This document shows positions 1 through 10,675 of a stretch of DNA of 64,000 nucleotides, one piece after another (position 1 is the first letter of the stretch; the number at the start of each line of letters is the position of its first letter). A program made the position numbers and the translations under genes. The notes below the pieces were generated by a model. It saw nothing but the letters and a program-made list of their open reading frames with translations. It was not told where the DNA came from and did not search any database. The stretch is from Sepioteuthis lessoniana (Eukaryota > Mollusca > Cephalopoda > Myopsida > Loliginidae). The stretch is from positions 57,916,129 through 57,980,128 of the forward strand of contig OY757911.1 of NCBI GenBank assembly GCA_963585895.1, written 5' to 3'.

Positions 1-300
1 GCAAGTCGTGAAAAAGAACTCAACATATTTGTAAAAGATGGAAGAACAAGAAATCCAAGAGACTTCTGAAGAAGTTCTCAAAAACTAAAAAGATGTTTTT
101 CTTTATTTATAAAGCTCTTTTTTTACTATGTGTCTATATCTTGTTTATATTTCTGTATAAACATAATCTTGCTAAAATAATGAGCAAAAATATTTTATCA
201 AAATATTTTGTTTATTATTTTTCCCGGGCTACTCGGTCTATGTATTTACACAAACCCTCAGCCATGGGTAGGATGAGACATAAAATTAATTCTTAAGCGG
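1..300. other. Unclassified AT-rich DNA
   Basis: I see no recognisable gene, repeat family or RNA here. The open stretch at 93-296 is a hydrophobic, low-complexity reading of AT-rich DNA and is not treated as a gene. Confidence 0.4.
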
Positions 301-349
301 AGTAAAGCTAGTTTGTATTGAGAATTACCCTAGATTGGTTTTTAAACAT

Positions 350-605
350 AGTCTGCTCAGCTGTTTAATCATATTTCAGAGAAGGACAGATGGGTCCATG
401 CTTTTCCCAAGAGTAAGACGCAAACAGCTGTATCAGAGTTAAATTAAAAGTTTCTTTCTCCTAGACTGGGTGCCTAGAAAAGCCTAAAGAACCCTTTTAC
501 ACTGCTATTTAACCATAGTTGAGAGAATGACAGATAGGTTCATACCTTTTCCGAGAGCATCAACGCGAATTTAAGTACAAACGACCTTGTCAAACATTTA
601 AACTC
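350..605 (-). repeat. Two SINE-C middle fragments in tandem (decayed)
   Basis: Reverse-complemented, the segments around 350-430 and 480-600 both resemble the middle of SINE-C: a 'gaaaaggtatgaacc' motif followed by a 'gttaaatag' block. They are two partial copies side by side on the minus strand. Divergence is high, so this assignment comes only from shared short motifs. Confidence 0.35.
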
Positions 606-609
606 AGGT

Positions 610-1560
610 AGTTCATTCCATTTCTTCCGACGATACCCGTTACACTTAGTGCTCCTCGTTGGACAACACGAGGGAAAAATGCTAGCAACATTAAAAAGAT
701 AGGTAAGCTTTATTCAAGAATGTAATCATTTTAAGTTAGAGAACAATAAGATAGAAAGAGAACTGATCCTGTTTTTTTTTCTTTCTTTTGTTGCTATTTT
801 CTTTTTTTATCTTAGGAGAGATTAATCTAAGGATCATATCAAAGATTATAGCATCATTTAAAGTTAGAGCAGAAATTTGTGTCAGAAAAAGTGAAAAGAC
901 AAAACGTCAATGGTAAGCCAATCAGTAAATTCCTGGACTCTTAGAAGCCTTTCGAACATTGTAACTTGAATTATCTGCTACGAAGCGACAGATGAACGAC
1001 TCTATTTGCATAATTCTTAACGCGTAATAAATACCTGTGCGAAATGCATACCCCGGGGTCGATGACATTGCAACACCCTATCCTCGCTTTCATCGCCAGT
1101 TTCAGCCTTTTCCCGCCTGTCTCCGACAGCAGTACACATTAACCAGAACTCGAAAGTGATAATGTATATTTAACGTAATTATAGAATTTTATGACCAACT
1201 CTTGGTTGAATTATCTTCTGAACACATCAGGGACATATTTCACTCGTTTTTATTATCATCCTATGTTGTTCATACGCCAAGACTGAGAGTGGTTATGTGG
1301 GTTTTGTTAAACGATGGGATGGTGAGGAATTGATCGAAGATAGCCTTTTACATTGCTGCACGTTTTTGTCTTAGAATGTAATGACAAGTCTTTCTGAACT
1401 CACTCGCTTCTTCATGCACTTTTCAAATTCGTTCTGGCCTTTCGGTGTTCAAATCCAACCAAACCCGATGCTAAAAAAGACAGTGGCTGTATAATTATCA
1501 CATTAAATTAGTTTATGAAATATTCTTATAAAGTATTTAAATTCATAAATTTTTGTTTAA
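610..1560. other. Unclassified intergenic DNA
   Basis: No coding region or known repeat was recognised. A GC-richer patch lies at about 1051-1130 and a small imperfect hairpin (cctcg/cgagg arms) at about 653-672. Both are weak observations. Confidence 0.3.
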
Positions 1561-1573
1561 CGCTTAATTTGAT

Positions 1574-1632
1574 GGGGTTGGTTTAGTTTGTTTTTGTAGT
1601 ATACCAACCATTGTAGTTTATTAAAAGCCAAA
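1574..1632 (-). repeat. SINE-C tail fragment
   Basis: The reverse complement ends in the AAACC-rich tail that closes the SINE-C copies elsewhere in the window. Only the 3' tail is present. Confidence 0.4.
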
Positions 1633-1659
1633 TCCGGTTTATTCATATATATTAGATAC

Positions 1660-2258
1660 GTATGATATGTAAAACTAAATAAACAAAGTCAAATAGTTCC
1701 AAGTTCACTAACAATTCAATTAAATATCAAACATTTGATTACACACCGTTAAATTATCAAATATTTCGATTTCAAGCAATTAAATTTTGCATAAGTCATT
1801 TATTTGCAGTTCTATTTGACTCATATATAGGACCCTATCAGGTGTTACCACACCGGGCCAGAGTGGATCTGGAAGTGATGTCAATAAAGGGGTACTCTAC
1901 TTTACCCAAAGTTCTAACATTACTGGAGCTTTGCCATCAGATTGTTAAATGCCATATCCAGGACACAGGTTACCCCTCTGCAGAGCTGCAGTCGGTGTAT
2001 TGTACAGCCTCAGCCGACTGAGCCAAGTCGTTGTGGGGGGGGGTCTTACCCCTCTGCAGAGATCCAGTCGGTGTATTCTACAGCCCCAGCCGACTGGGTC
2101 AACTCGTTGCGGGGTGAATCTTATCCCTCTGAAGAGATGCAGTCGGTGTATTCTACAGCCCCAAGCAATTGGGCCAGGTCGTTGTGGGGGTCTTACCCCT
2201 CTGCGGAGATGCAGTCGGTGTATTCTACAGACCCAGCTGACAGTGCAGAATTAATGTG
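1660..2258 (+). repeat. Repeat E with a 74-bp tandem array
   Basis: This is a composite repeat found at least seven times in the window. It begins with ~65-70-bp units rich in 'caattcaatt' and 'acacagttaaat'. It continues with a ~250-bp core ('ggaccctatcaggtgttacc' onward) and ends here in about 3.8 tandem copies of a 72-76-bp unit starting at 1970, 2046, 2121 and 2193. Each unit carries 'gcagtcggtgtattctacag'. The array is open in two frames only because its units contain few stops, so it is not treated as coding. Confidence 0.7.
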
Positions 2259-2364
2259 AAAAGTTATGATAAAATGAGTAATATTTAGGAGGACATGTTA
2301 TCTTGATATATTAATGAATATAAAACAATGGATAAACAGCAGGACAGACTGAGCTCTTTAACCT

Positions 2365-2465
2365 TGGCTAAACAACCAATCTAAGAGAAGGAAAATTCTT
2401 AATTCAAACCCACTGTACACTGCTTACAAATAGAGTTTGTGTCATATTCTGCCCCTGGCATAGAG
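2365..2465 (+). repeat. SINE-D 3' fragment
   Basis: Matches the end of the SINE-D copies at 6.9-7.2 kb and 16.7-16.9 kb: 'ctaagagaaggaaaattc', then 'attcaaacc' and a 'gtgtcatattctgcc' block. The tRNA-like head is missing. Confidence 0.5.
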
Positions 2466-2819
2466 ATACATTCTAATAAAGATAAAAGAGATGATAACCA
2501 ATTATAGATATAAATATACGGATAGATGTATTTTCTTGATTCTACTTGCTGAATGAAATATCAAAGACATTCTAAAGAGACTGATTATATTTAAGCACAG
2601 AATTCATGCTTATATCTATATTTTAATTATCTATTTCTTGTTCCTATGAAACACAGCTAAAAGGGTATACCATAGTAACATTTTTTTTTCGTCACACTTT
2701 TTTTGAAAATAAATCAAGTTTCCCTCCAAGTTGTAACTTAATAATTACTTAAGTTTCTAGCAACACAAATAGTTATAATTTCTCAGTGGAAATAACTATT
2801 AAACATTGAACATCGGATG

Positions 2820-3036
2820 ATCCCCTCAATTGTTTTTTTTTTATTAATCATAGTATAAATTGATAAACTGAACATTTAATTGTGTGTAAACAAAAGCCAT
2901 ACTTATACAAAACTGAATTGCTTGAATTAGAACTGTTTGGCTAAACTGAATAGCTTGAAATAAAATATTTTTGACTTTTAAAATGTGTACTTATGCTAAA
3001 CTGAATTGTTTGAAATAGAAATGTTAATTTGTATAT
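2820..3036 (-). repeat. Repeat E tandem units (no core)
   Basis: Contains three decayed copies of the ~65-bp unit with 'aaactgaattg' and 'tttaattgtgtgtaaac', in the orientation seen in minus-strand repeat E copies. The ~250-bp core is absent. Confidence 0.5.
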
Positions 3037-3112
3037 AAATGGACTTGGCATTAAACAACCTACAAAGCTTGATATGCCATAAAACCAAACAACAAAAAAG
3101 AACAATAAACAG
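3037..3112 (+). repeat. SINE-C 3' tail
   Basis: Contains 'ggcattaaacaacctacaa', a 'tgatatgccataaaacc' block and the AAAC-rich tail, which are the last ~70 bp of SINE-C. The head is missing, as expected for a 5'-truncated insertion. Confidence 0.6.
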
Positions 3113-3301
3113 AATGTAACCCGTCATCTTGTTGAATGGCTGTCGTAGAAATAAATAATGCTTAATGTTCCAGCTGAATATCTACCAAATGTTATTCAAC
3201 AAATATAGATATGTATTTAAAAAAAAACGAACGAAGATTAATACGTGTTTTACTTTGACATTCTTTCAAGACATTTCTGCTACGCTTTTACTCTATCTCA
3301 T

Positions 3302-3562
3302 TACCAGCTCATTGTCTCGTGAGTAAAGTGTTTGCCAATGAGCAGAGAGACCGATATTCAATCCCAGGTCAAGTTATACCTAGGACACAAAAAAAAATGT
3401 TAGTTGATACCGCCTTGATTAACAGTCAACATTAAAATGTTCTTATCAAGGGTAAAGTAGAGCTATCCGGGAAAAAATGGCGCTCCCTACGCCTCGGTGT
3501 AGTAGCTAATGATAAGGAAGCCTTCGGGTCAGCCTCGATTACGGTGGCCAACATTACTAACT
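3302..3562 (+). repeat. SINE-A, near full length
   Basis: The tRNA-like 5' part has a box B-like 'tattcaatccc' at about 3356. It is followed by the SINE-A body and ends in 'cctcgattacggtggccaac'. A long (AT)n tract starts directly after the 3' end. The same layout occurs at 43.06-43.31 kb, and minus-strand copies lie at 8.1 and 13.9 kb. Family membership is seen directly within the window; its relation to published SINEs is not tested. Confidence 0.7.

Positions 3563-3565
<3 letters not shown>

Positions 3566-3619
<54 letters not shown>
3566..3619. repeat. (AT)n microsatellite
   Basis: Uninterrupted AT dinucleotide run between SINE-A and SINE-B. Confidence 0.95.
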
Positions 3620-3620
<1 letters not shown>

Positions 3621-3621
<1 letters not shown>

Positions 3622-3748
3622 CGACCACAGACAGACTATTTCGTTGTATCACAACTCATTAGTGTAGCTGGACACGTAGGACGCTTGAAGCTGGGATCGA
3701 AACCCACCGTCAGACTTAGCATCAGACCGCTCGGCCAACAAGCGTACC
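3621..3748 (-). repeat. SINE-B (tRNA-Leu/Ser-like head)
   Basis: On the minus strand it reads 'gttggccgagcggtct' (a leucine/serine-type box A) and 'ggtttcgatccc' (box B). The tail 'aatgagttgtgatacaacg' is shared with the copy at 12.86-12.99 kb. The tRNA-unrelated tail and the second copy show that it is a SINE and not a functional tRNA gene. Confidence 0.65.
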
Positions 3749-3884
3749 GCGTTAGCTTAGGAATTATAAGGTATTAAGTAGCACAGTAGTAGCAGTAGCG
3801 TTCGTTTGTTTACATTTTATACCTTACCGGATACCAGAGTGCTCGATTCGTTCGAAGAGCTTTCCATTATGCGAGCGGCAGCCG

Positions 3885-4030
3885 TAAATTCCTTTCCCAG
3901 AGTGCTCAACCCCACCGAGTTATTGGTGAATATTAAAACTTAATGTATTCTTTAAATTTGCTTTGGAAACCACACTAGTAAAAGAAAAAGTGTATTCAAA
4001 TCAGTTTAACTCTATTTAAAAAATTGACCC
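3885..4030 (+). repeat. SINE-D partial copy (decayed)
   Basis: Weak match to the SINE-D middle and 3' part: 'ccaccgagttattggtgaa', then a 'tttgctttggaaaccac' and 'gtattcaaatca' stretch. The tRNA-like head is not recognisable. Confidence 0.35.
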
Positions 4031-4143
4031 ATATATTGATAGATATATTTTCTTGATGGTACTGCTTAAATGAAATGCTAAAGACATTCTAAATAGACGT
4101 ACGGAATTCATGATTTTATCCATATAATAATCATATTAAGATG

Positions 4144-4190
<47 letters not shown>

Positions 4191-4232
4191 CATATTATAA
4201 AGGCATATATCATATTATGATATATATATATA

Positions 4233-4276
<44 letters not shown>
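4144..4276. repeat. Interrupted (TA)n microsatellite
   Basis: Two long TA runs (about 4144-4188 and 4215-4276) separated by degenerate AT sequence. Confidence 0.95.
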
Positions 4277-4279
<3 letters not shown>

Positions 4280-4383
4280 TATATATGAAATATATATGTT
4301 ATTATGACTAGCAAAAATTATGCCAACGGTACACTAGTATTTATGTTTAAATGAAATAGAATTTCATTTTATATTAGAAAAGC

Positions 4384-5400
4384 CTAGTCTGTAGAATACA
4401 CTTACTGCATCTCTGCATTTTAGTGTCTTGGATATGACACTAAACCATCTGATGGTGATGCTCTGGCTCTAGAGCTTTGGGAAATGAAGAGTACCTATTA
4501 ATTACTTTTACTTTCAGGTCCACTCTGACCCTGAATAGTGGGGGTGTCATCGTGGTTTAATGGTTAAAGCGATGGACTACGGAATCGTAGTTAGTGTGTT
4601 CGTACTCCAGTCGCGCTATTGCGTTCACTTTCGGGCAAATACCCCGTGAAAAGATATGAACCCCCTTATCCTTCCAACTGTAGGTTAAATAGTACCATTA
4701 CTGTTCTTCTAGGAGAATAGTTTTGGCATTAAATAACCTACAAAGGTTGATGTGCCATTAAACAAAGAAACCAAACCAAACCCTGAATAGTAGTACGTGT
4801 TAGGGTCAAAAATATGGGTTAAATAGAATAAATGTTTGATCATTTAACTGAGCAAACAAAGGTCTGTAAAATTGAATTGTTTGTGTTACATAACAATACT
4901 TGAAACCATTTAAATTTGTTTGAATAAAATTTAGTGTGGAATATTTGAAACCCTTTAACTGTGTGTAAAAATAAAAGTATTCTTTTTACAAAGTAATTCT
5001 TGGATCTATTTAATAATGCATATGAATGAATAATGTTGAATAGAATTATTAGAGTTAAATTGCACATTGCACTTTATTCCAACAAATAATTGATATTGAA
5101 TAGAATTATTAGTGCGAAATATCAATACTTTCAATCATTTTACTGTGTGAAGTAATAGCAATACTTAATTGTATAAAAACTAGTTAGCTCATTTTTAAAA
5201 TTAAAAAAACATCAACTTTTCTCTTACAAATCATATATATTGATCTATTTAACTGTGTGCAAATAAATGATTTGAGATAAATTGCTCCTGTTACAAAGCG
5301 ATACTTGAAAACATCTAATTGCATGCAAACAAATTACAAATAGTAAATAGAAATATTCGTATTTGATAGAAATACTTGAATCCATATAACTTTGTGTAAA
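4384..5400 (-). repeat. Repeat E, interrupted by SINE-C
   Basis: Reverse-oriented repeat E. The core lies at 4384-4539 and tandem ~70-bp units run from 4792 to about 5400. A SINE-C separates them. The two sides flank the SINE with the same 11-12-bp duplicated sequence, so this repeat predates the SINE insertion. Confidence 0.65.
4540..4780 (+). repeat. SINE-C full-length insertion with target-site duplication
   Basis: Full SINE-C: a tRNA-like head ('tggtttaatggttaaagcg' as box A and 'gttcgtactcc' as box B), a body with 'gatatgaacccccttatcc', and the tail 'ggcattaaataacctacaa' followed by an AAACC-rich end. It is flanked by 'ccctgaatagt' at 4529-4539 and 4781-4791, an 11-bp direct repeat that fits a LINE-mobilised insertion. 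Confidence 0.8.
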
Positions 5401-5464
5401 CGAATGAGCTTTGGCGCAATTAGGAATGTTTTCTTCAAAATATGCGTTTACAAATTATATATAT

Positions 5465-6000
5465 TTTATATACAGTGTCCCCAAAAATCTGACATCATTT
5501 TAAAAGCTATTATCTTGAAAACTTTTAAGTCTAGTTCAATGAAATTAAAGAGATTAGGTGTTGAATATCACAAGTTTATTCTAGAACTGGTTTCCTAATT
5601 GTTCAATATGTGCTCCGCCTGTGACACGGCATTCGTCAAGTCGGTAGTTCAATTCATGCCAAACACGCTGTAGCATATTTCCAAAAACATCATCCAATGA
5701 AGAAGTGATCTGCTCCTTGAATTCATCAATGCTAATAGAAAAAGGAGGGACATAGACGAGTCCCTTCACATATACCATAAAAAGAAATCTCACGGGGACA
5801 GGTCCGGTGACTGCGACCACCATTTCATTAGAAAACTACCTTCATCGACAACACACTCGATCCATCTTTCTGGCATATTCTCATTGAGATAAGCACGTAC
5901 TGTCCTCTTCCATAAACTATAAAATCTTGATCTATTTCAATTCATTCAGTGAAAATTTGAAGTCATTTCAACACGAACTGCCAAAATTATTGGAAAAACC
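5465..6000 (-). mobile_element. Tc1/mariner-superfamily transposase remnant
   Basis: The minus-strand reading at 5823-5581 (80 codons) matches, from memory, the C-terminal end of transposases of the IS630/Tc1/mariner superfamily, with 'YVPP', 'RVWHELNYRLDECRVT' and 'GAHIE'. Just upstream in another frame is 'WSQSPDLSP', the region of the third catalytic Asp, so a frameshift separates them. At the low-coordinate end (about 5475) 'acagtgtccccaaaaa' resembles a terminal repeat. The rest of the transposase, including the first two catalytic residues, was not recognised. It is a dead fragment. Confidence 0.6.
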
Positions 6001-6010
6001 TGTTTATGTA

Positions 6011-6075
6011 TAAACAGGATTTGACATTGAATAAACCACAAGGATTGATATGCTATAAACTCAACCAAACCTAAA
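6011..6075 (+). repeat. SINE-C tail fragment
   Basis: Ends with 'gattgatatgctataaac' and a CCAAACC-like tail; the head is missing. Confidence 0.45.
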
Positions 6076-6079
6076 TTAG

Positions 6080-6900
6080 AAAAACTAACGAAATTAAAGA
6101 AGAATGCTTATGAAAAAGTTCCACTTATTCTTAGTCAGTTTTATTTGATTTCTACCGAAAATTATACAATAAATTGCTTTATACGGATGCATATATTTTC
6201 AAAAATATCAATTTTGCACAAAACAGAAGAAAAACTAATAAAATAAAAAATAGCATTTAATATTGTCTGAAATTAGATTATTGTGTTAAACTTATTTGAA
6301 ACAGAGGAAGTAAAATCAAAGAACAGAACATCTTGACCACTAGCTCTTCCCATCACTCGCGACTCTTATTGCTAAATTTGCTTAATTTAATCAAATTATA
6401 CTGTAAAGAATAAAATTACCGTTATTCTTTTTCTTTTTGTTTTTTTTAAATATTTATTAACGGGATTTTTGCTCATATATATTAAAATGAAATTAAACAA
6501 ATGGAAATTAATAGAACCTAACAAATATTTATCAAAATCGATTTTTTTATCAATATGAAAAGTAACATTCCTATTAATATTTTAAAGCTCCATTCGGTTG
6601 TATATATGGGTACAATCGCAAGTTACTTTAATGTAGATAAAGCAAACAATATTAGTGATATAAAACAACATGATTCTTAATTAAATTTAAAATCAAATTA
6701 TAGAGAATTCTATGTTAATAACAAAGTGAATTTTGATATCGCTAGTGACGTAGTTTCATGTTAGTGACAGGCACATAAACTCCGTAATAATATGATAATG
6801 ACATTATGAATTCTAATATTCATTGATTAATGACTAATGAATACTCACGCAAATATTTTGTTTTTGAAAATAGATATCCATTCTTAAATATTAAATGTAC
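6080..6900. other. Unclassified AT-rich DNA
   Basis: No coding signal, hairpin or known repeat recognised. Confidence 0.35.
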
Positions 6901-6919
6901 TTAACAAGTTTACTGATAG

Positions 6920-7198
6920 AAACCTGCGTATATCCTCATGAATATCGTTGTAGGAAACTGAATGGGCGTCCAGAGTTCAAATCTGAGACGAAACCCTTTG
7001 TGTTTAACTTTGTAATAATGTCCTTCGAAAAAGCATAAATACATCTTTCCCCACGAGTTATAGGTGAATAGTACGACAAAATTGGTTATTTAGCATTGAT
7101 TTGGAAGTTCAAACTAGGAGAAGGAAAATTCGGAATTCAAACCAACTGTACTCCACTTAAAAATAAACCCCGTGTCACATTTTGTCCGTGTCCAAGAT
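6920..7198 (+). repeat. SINE-D, near full length
   Basis: The tRNA-like head contains a box B-like 'agttcaaatctgag' (about 6971). The body has 'ccccacgagttataggtgaa' and the 3' end has 'gaattcaaaccaactgtac' and 'gtgtcacattttgtcc'. The same order of blocks occurs at 16.67-16.92 kb and, inverted, at 62.4-62.6 kb. Confidence 0.6.
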
Positions 7199-7215
7199 TT
7201 GACCTGTTTCTTTAT

Positions 7216-7425
7216 TTATAATGGTACATCAATTTTGGTGAGTTATCATATGCGAAAAGTGCCTTTGTTGAAGGACAGTAATGGCTCTTTTTAACTGGGG
7301 AAAAGGGAGTTCATACTTTTTTCAAGGGGCATTAGTCAGAAAGGGCTGGCAATTGCGATGTTGTGTCATTACGAGGCCTTGGTCCTGCGTGTTAACTACC
7401 ATGCCACGGACAATCTCCTCACCAA
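7216..7425 (-). repeat. SINE-C, diverged head and middle
   Basis: Reverse-complemented, it starts with 'gtccgtggcatggtagttaa', a box A-like stretch. It continues to a 'gaaaaaagtatgaac' block and 'agttaaa', as in SINE-C. The 3' tail is not recognised. Confidence 0.45.
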
Positions 7426-7439
7426 AGTAGACATTAAGT

Positions 7440-7600
7440 TATGGTAATGAAGGGGTACTTCTCATTTCCCAAAGCTCCAGACCTATAGCCTCACCATCGC
7501 ATGGTTTTGTGTCATATCCAAAACACTCGTTGGTGTTGAGGTCTCATCCCACTGCAGAGATACAGATCAAGGCTTTTCTCATTTAATATGATATTCTATT
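7440..7600 (+). repeat. Repeat E core fragment
   Basis: Contains 'gaaggggtacttctcatttc', 'cccaaagctcc', a 'cctcaccatc' block and 'cactgcagagatacag', all parts of the repeat E core. The tandem units are missing on both sides. Confidence 0.5.
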
Positions 7601-7687
7601 ACATTTAAACATAAGTACTAGTGTGCGGTGGGCACATTTTTTTTCGCTAGACACAATGAAATATATAATATATTATACATCGCATAA

Positions 7688-7688
7688 T

Positions 7689-7722
<34 letters not shown>

Positions 7723-7725
7723 CTA

Positions 7726-7781
<56 letters not shown>
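7688..7781. repeat. (CT)n(TATC)n(AT)n compound microsatellite
   Basis: CT, TATC and AT runs directly joined. Confidence 0.95.
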
Positions 7782-7783
<2 letters not shown>

Positions 7784-8091
7784 ATTATAATATAAAATAT
7801 ACTATTATGATATGATTATAATATAGATATAGATATATACCATTTTAATATGATTTTAATATAGATATAAGCGTGAATTCACCCCTGAAATATTACACAT
7901 CTATTTAAAGTGTCTTGGGTAAAGATATCTTATTTTCGTTTTATTCAAAGGATTCAACTAAAGAGTTGAAAAGTAAAGAATTTTCACAAACGGTGTACGA
8001 TATTAAATGGTGATATAGACATATGAATTAAGAGTTGATTTCGTGATTCCCCTCTTTGTTGGACTGATAGATTTCCAAAACCCCTTGTAAG

Positions 8092-8335
8092 TAAAGTTGG
8101 CGACAATAGTCGAGGGTGACAAGAAGGCTCCCTTTTCAATTGGCACTACATAGGCACTAATCCTTTGCCTAGATTGCTCTACTTTACCTTGATACGTACC
8201 TTGTATTGCTGTGTGTTAAGCAAGCAGGTATCAAGTACCATTTTTTAAGTCTTTGGTATGACGTGACCTGGGATTGAACCCAGGTCTCCCGGATCATTGG
8301 CGAACACATTACCCAATAGACCAATGTGCTGGTTT
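8092..8335 (-). repeat. SINE-A, full length
   Basis: The minus strand reads a tRNA-like head with 'gggttcaatcccaggtcac' as box B and ends in a 'cctcgactattgtcgccaac' block. It aligns by eye with the plus-strand copies at 3.3 and 43.1 kb. Confidence 0.7.
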
Positions 8336-8339
8336 AGAA

Positions 8340-9160
8340 CCCCTTGTAGACATTTATTAAGCTTCAAAGCATAATGCGCCACTCTCTATATCTATCAATC
8401 TTTTTTTTTTTTTTTAATTTATTGTCATTCTATTTTTGCACATACAATGTAAAAACAAATATACCAGAAACATATGAAAGTGAATCAATTTATTGTGACA
8501 ATCAATATGTTAAAACTTCTGTTTTGGCAAGTTCTGCTCAATATAAGTGACGGTCAAAGAAACCCTAATAATAAAAGAAACCATATCGACAAACTATGAA
8601 TAAATTTGAAGGTACGTATGATTTTCTTATTAAGTCTAGTTCCTATATGATTTAGTATTCATAGGATTACATCAGAGAAAATGTCAGTTGTCACAAGATA
8701 GAACCCCTCTCTATATAGTTAGATTTTAGAAATCAACAGTAATAAACACCAATACTTAACTTAGCAAGTAATTATGTACGAAATAAGAGAAAAGTATTCT
8801 GAATGAATACACTATCAATCTTTGATCTTAGTGATGAGTGACCAACCAATGACAATGATGGGGAAGCAAGAAAAGGAAAATCAAGGAAAAGGAAATTAAA
8901 TGACGAAAAATGCTTGAAAACAAATAAGATACGTACTTCAGGTAAATATTTAAAAGCTATTTCCACAGAAGGCTTAATGGTGCCATGGTTGGCCGAAAAA
9001 GAAGAGTAAAGAGGATCACATAAGTTGTGGAATGCGAGATGAAAACAGACGTGCACCGGAAAAATAGTTTCCTCAGAGGTGAGATTGTACACAAGTGACA
9101 TGTATTGTTTAAAAAATGAAATTGTTTAAGTATGTGGAAATTTTATACAAAAAGACTAAC
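8340..9160. other. Unclassified DNA
   Basis: No known family recognised. A 109-codon minus-strand open stretch (9101-8772) has no recognisable domain and an unremarkable hydrophobic composition. I do not call it a gene. Confidence 0.3.
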
Positions 9161-9162
9161 TA

Positions 9163-9176
9163 ACACACACACACAC

Positions 9177-9265
<89 letters not shown>
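9163..9265. repeat. (CA)n(TA)n microsatellite
   Basis: CA repeat with a few CATA interruptions, passing directly into a TA repeat. Confidence 0.95.
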
Positions 9266-9267
<2 letters not shown>

Positions 9268-9477
9268 GGCTGGTGTGGGCAATTTTCAATGTCTGAACTG
9301 AATGTTGTGTATCATTAGTTTTGTCACAAATTAATGAAAAGCTACATTTTATGTAAAGCAACTTAAAACTATCCACTCGAAAATATAAAAAAAATGTGTG
9401 GCGTCTGTTTGTCTATCTGTCTGTGTATATCTATATTAATAACGTGGAGCAGTTGATTTTCTGTTCTTAGGTAAATA

Positions 9478-9526
9478 TTCATCATCATCATCATCATCAT
9501 GTCGGGCTGCGAGCACAGATTTCCAG

Positions 9527-9596
<70 letters not shown>

Positions 9597-9780
9597 ATTC
9601 GTCTCTATCATCCATCGCTTCCAGCTGGTTTTCAAGACAAAATCCTGTATCCGTACTGAGTTGTTGAAGATAAGTTCGAGTTGTTCATCTTATACTTGCA
9701 CATCCCTATGTATGGGGTCCATAGGAGAACGTATCTAATGAGTTAATTCTTAATTCTCCAGCTGCGTTCCACAACAATAT
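9478..9780 (-). mobile_element. RTE-type LINE 3' end with internal (CT)n expansion
   Basis: Starts with a (CAT)n run, the 3' tail (ATG)n of this RTE-type family read in reverse. It then covers the C-terminal coding end seen also at 10.7, 12.0, 21.4 and 60.6 kb. Where other copies have 'gaccctctctcgccactcc', this copy carries a ~66-bp (CT)n run at about 9529-9594, so the microsatellite grew inside the LINE fragment. Frame is lost. Confidence 0.7.
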
Positions 9781-9847
9781 ATATATATATATATTAAGCA
9801 CTCTAATTCAGTATGAATTCTTAAACCTGTTCTAGCAGTTATCCCGT

Positions 9848-10042
9848 TGGGAAATGGCTAACATGCTGAACTGCGGCGTCGAAGTTAGTGAGTTCGAACT
9901 CTAATCGCGTTGTTACCCCTTTATATGAACCCCCTTATCCCTCTAGCAACGAGTTATGTTGTATTACAGTTATTCTTTTGCTGGGATAACTTTGGCGTTA
10001 AATAACGAACGAAGCTTTATTTTCCATTAAACAAAGTTGTAA
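9848..10042 (+). repeat. SINE-C
   Basis: Head 'ggaaatggctaacatgctg' with 'gtgagttcgaactctaatcg' (box B), body 'tatgaacccccttatccc', tail 'ggcgttaaataacgaac' and 'ccattaaacaaag'. Shorter tail than the 4.5-kb copy. Confidence 0.65.
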
Positions 10043-10044
10043 TT

Positions 10045-10635
10045 TTGTTTAGATGTGGCACAAGGATATATGAATGTTTAGATGTGGCACAAGTATATAT
10101 GAACATCTGAGGTGCTTATGCTTTAAACAAAGTAAAAAGAAAATGTTAACACATTATCATCCAATGTCCTTGTTTAAGAACAGAATAAATTTGAATAGCT
10201 CATTAAATATTTACAGGTTGGTTAATCTAATGTATATTTTGATTTATAAAATTTACAGAAATAATAGATGAATGGATGATTCGGCATGTTTTATATCCAG
10301 TTTTATGTGTTTCCTCATAATAATTTCATTACAAATCGGAATATCGAAAATTTGGGTTATAATGGGTTAATGGACGCTAGATAAAGTGTTAACGGAAAAG
10401 TTTTATTCCTCGAGGAGAAAAGAGACTTTAATTTTAACAGAAGTATTTCGCAATGAACAAGAATCAGTCGGAAACCATTATACTGCAAGAACAAACTAAT
10501 TTCACAGAATTTAAATTTCTGAGGACTAAAACAAAAATAACGAATTATTTGCTTGTTCATTGCTTTATTAGGACGAAAAATTCATAGTTAGATAGTATTA
10601 CAGCTTAGTTAGGACCAGCAAGCCGGTAAAAACTT
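10045..10635. other. Unclassified AT-rich DNA
   Basis: A ~35-bp segment with 'tagatgtggcacaag' is duplicated in tandem at about 10050-10098. Nothing else was recognised. Confidence 0.35.
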
Positions 10636-10675
10636 TTTCATATAACAATATTAAGTATAAAATTTAATGATGAAC

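Noticed and set aside
1970-2255. Regular direct repeats resembling a CRISPR array
   Set aside because: There are no variable spacers, the units are contiguous, and the context is animal DNA.
1942-2259. Two overlapping 100-codon open frames over the 74-bp repeats
   Set aside because: They follow from a short repeat unit with few stops and have no protein-like features; other repeat E copies are not open.
3621-3748. A tRNA-Leu or tRNA-Ser gene
   Set aside because: Only box A and box B are tRNA-like, the acceptor stem does not close, and the same tail occurs in a second copy.
3544-3777. Open frames rich in Ile/Tyr, Cys/Val or Ser/Leu runs (also near 9.2, 9.5, 60.3 and 61.6 kb)
   Set aside because: Translations of microsatellites.
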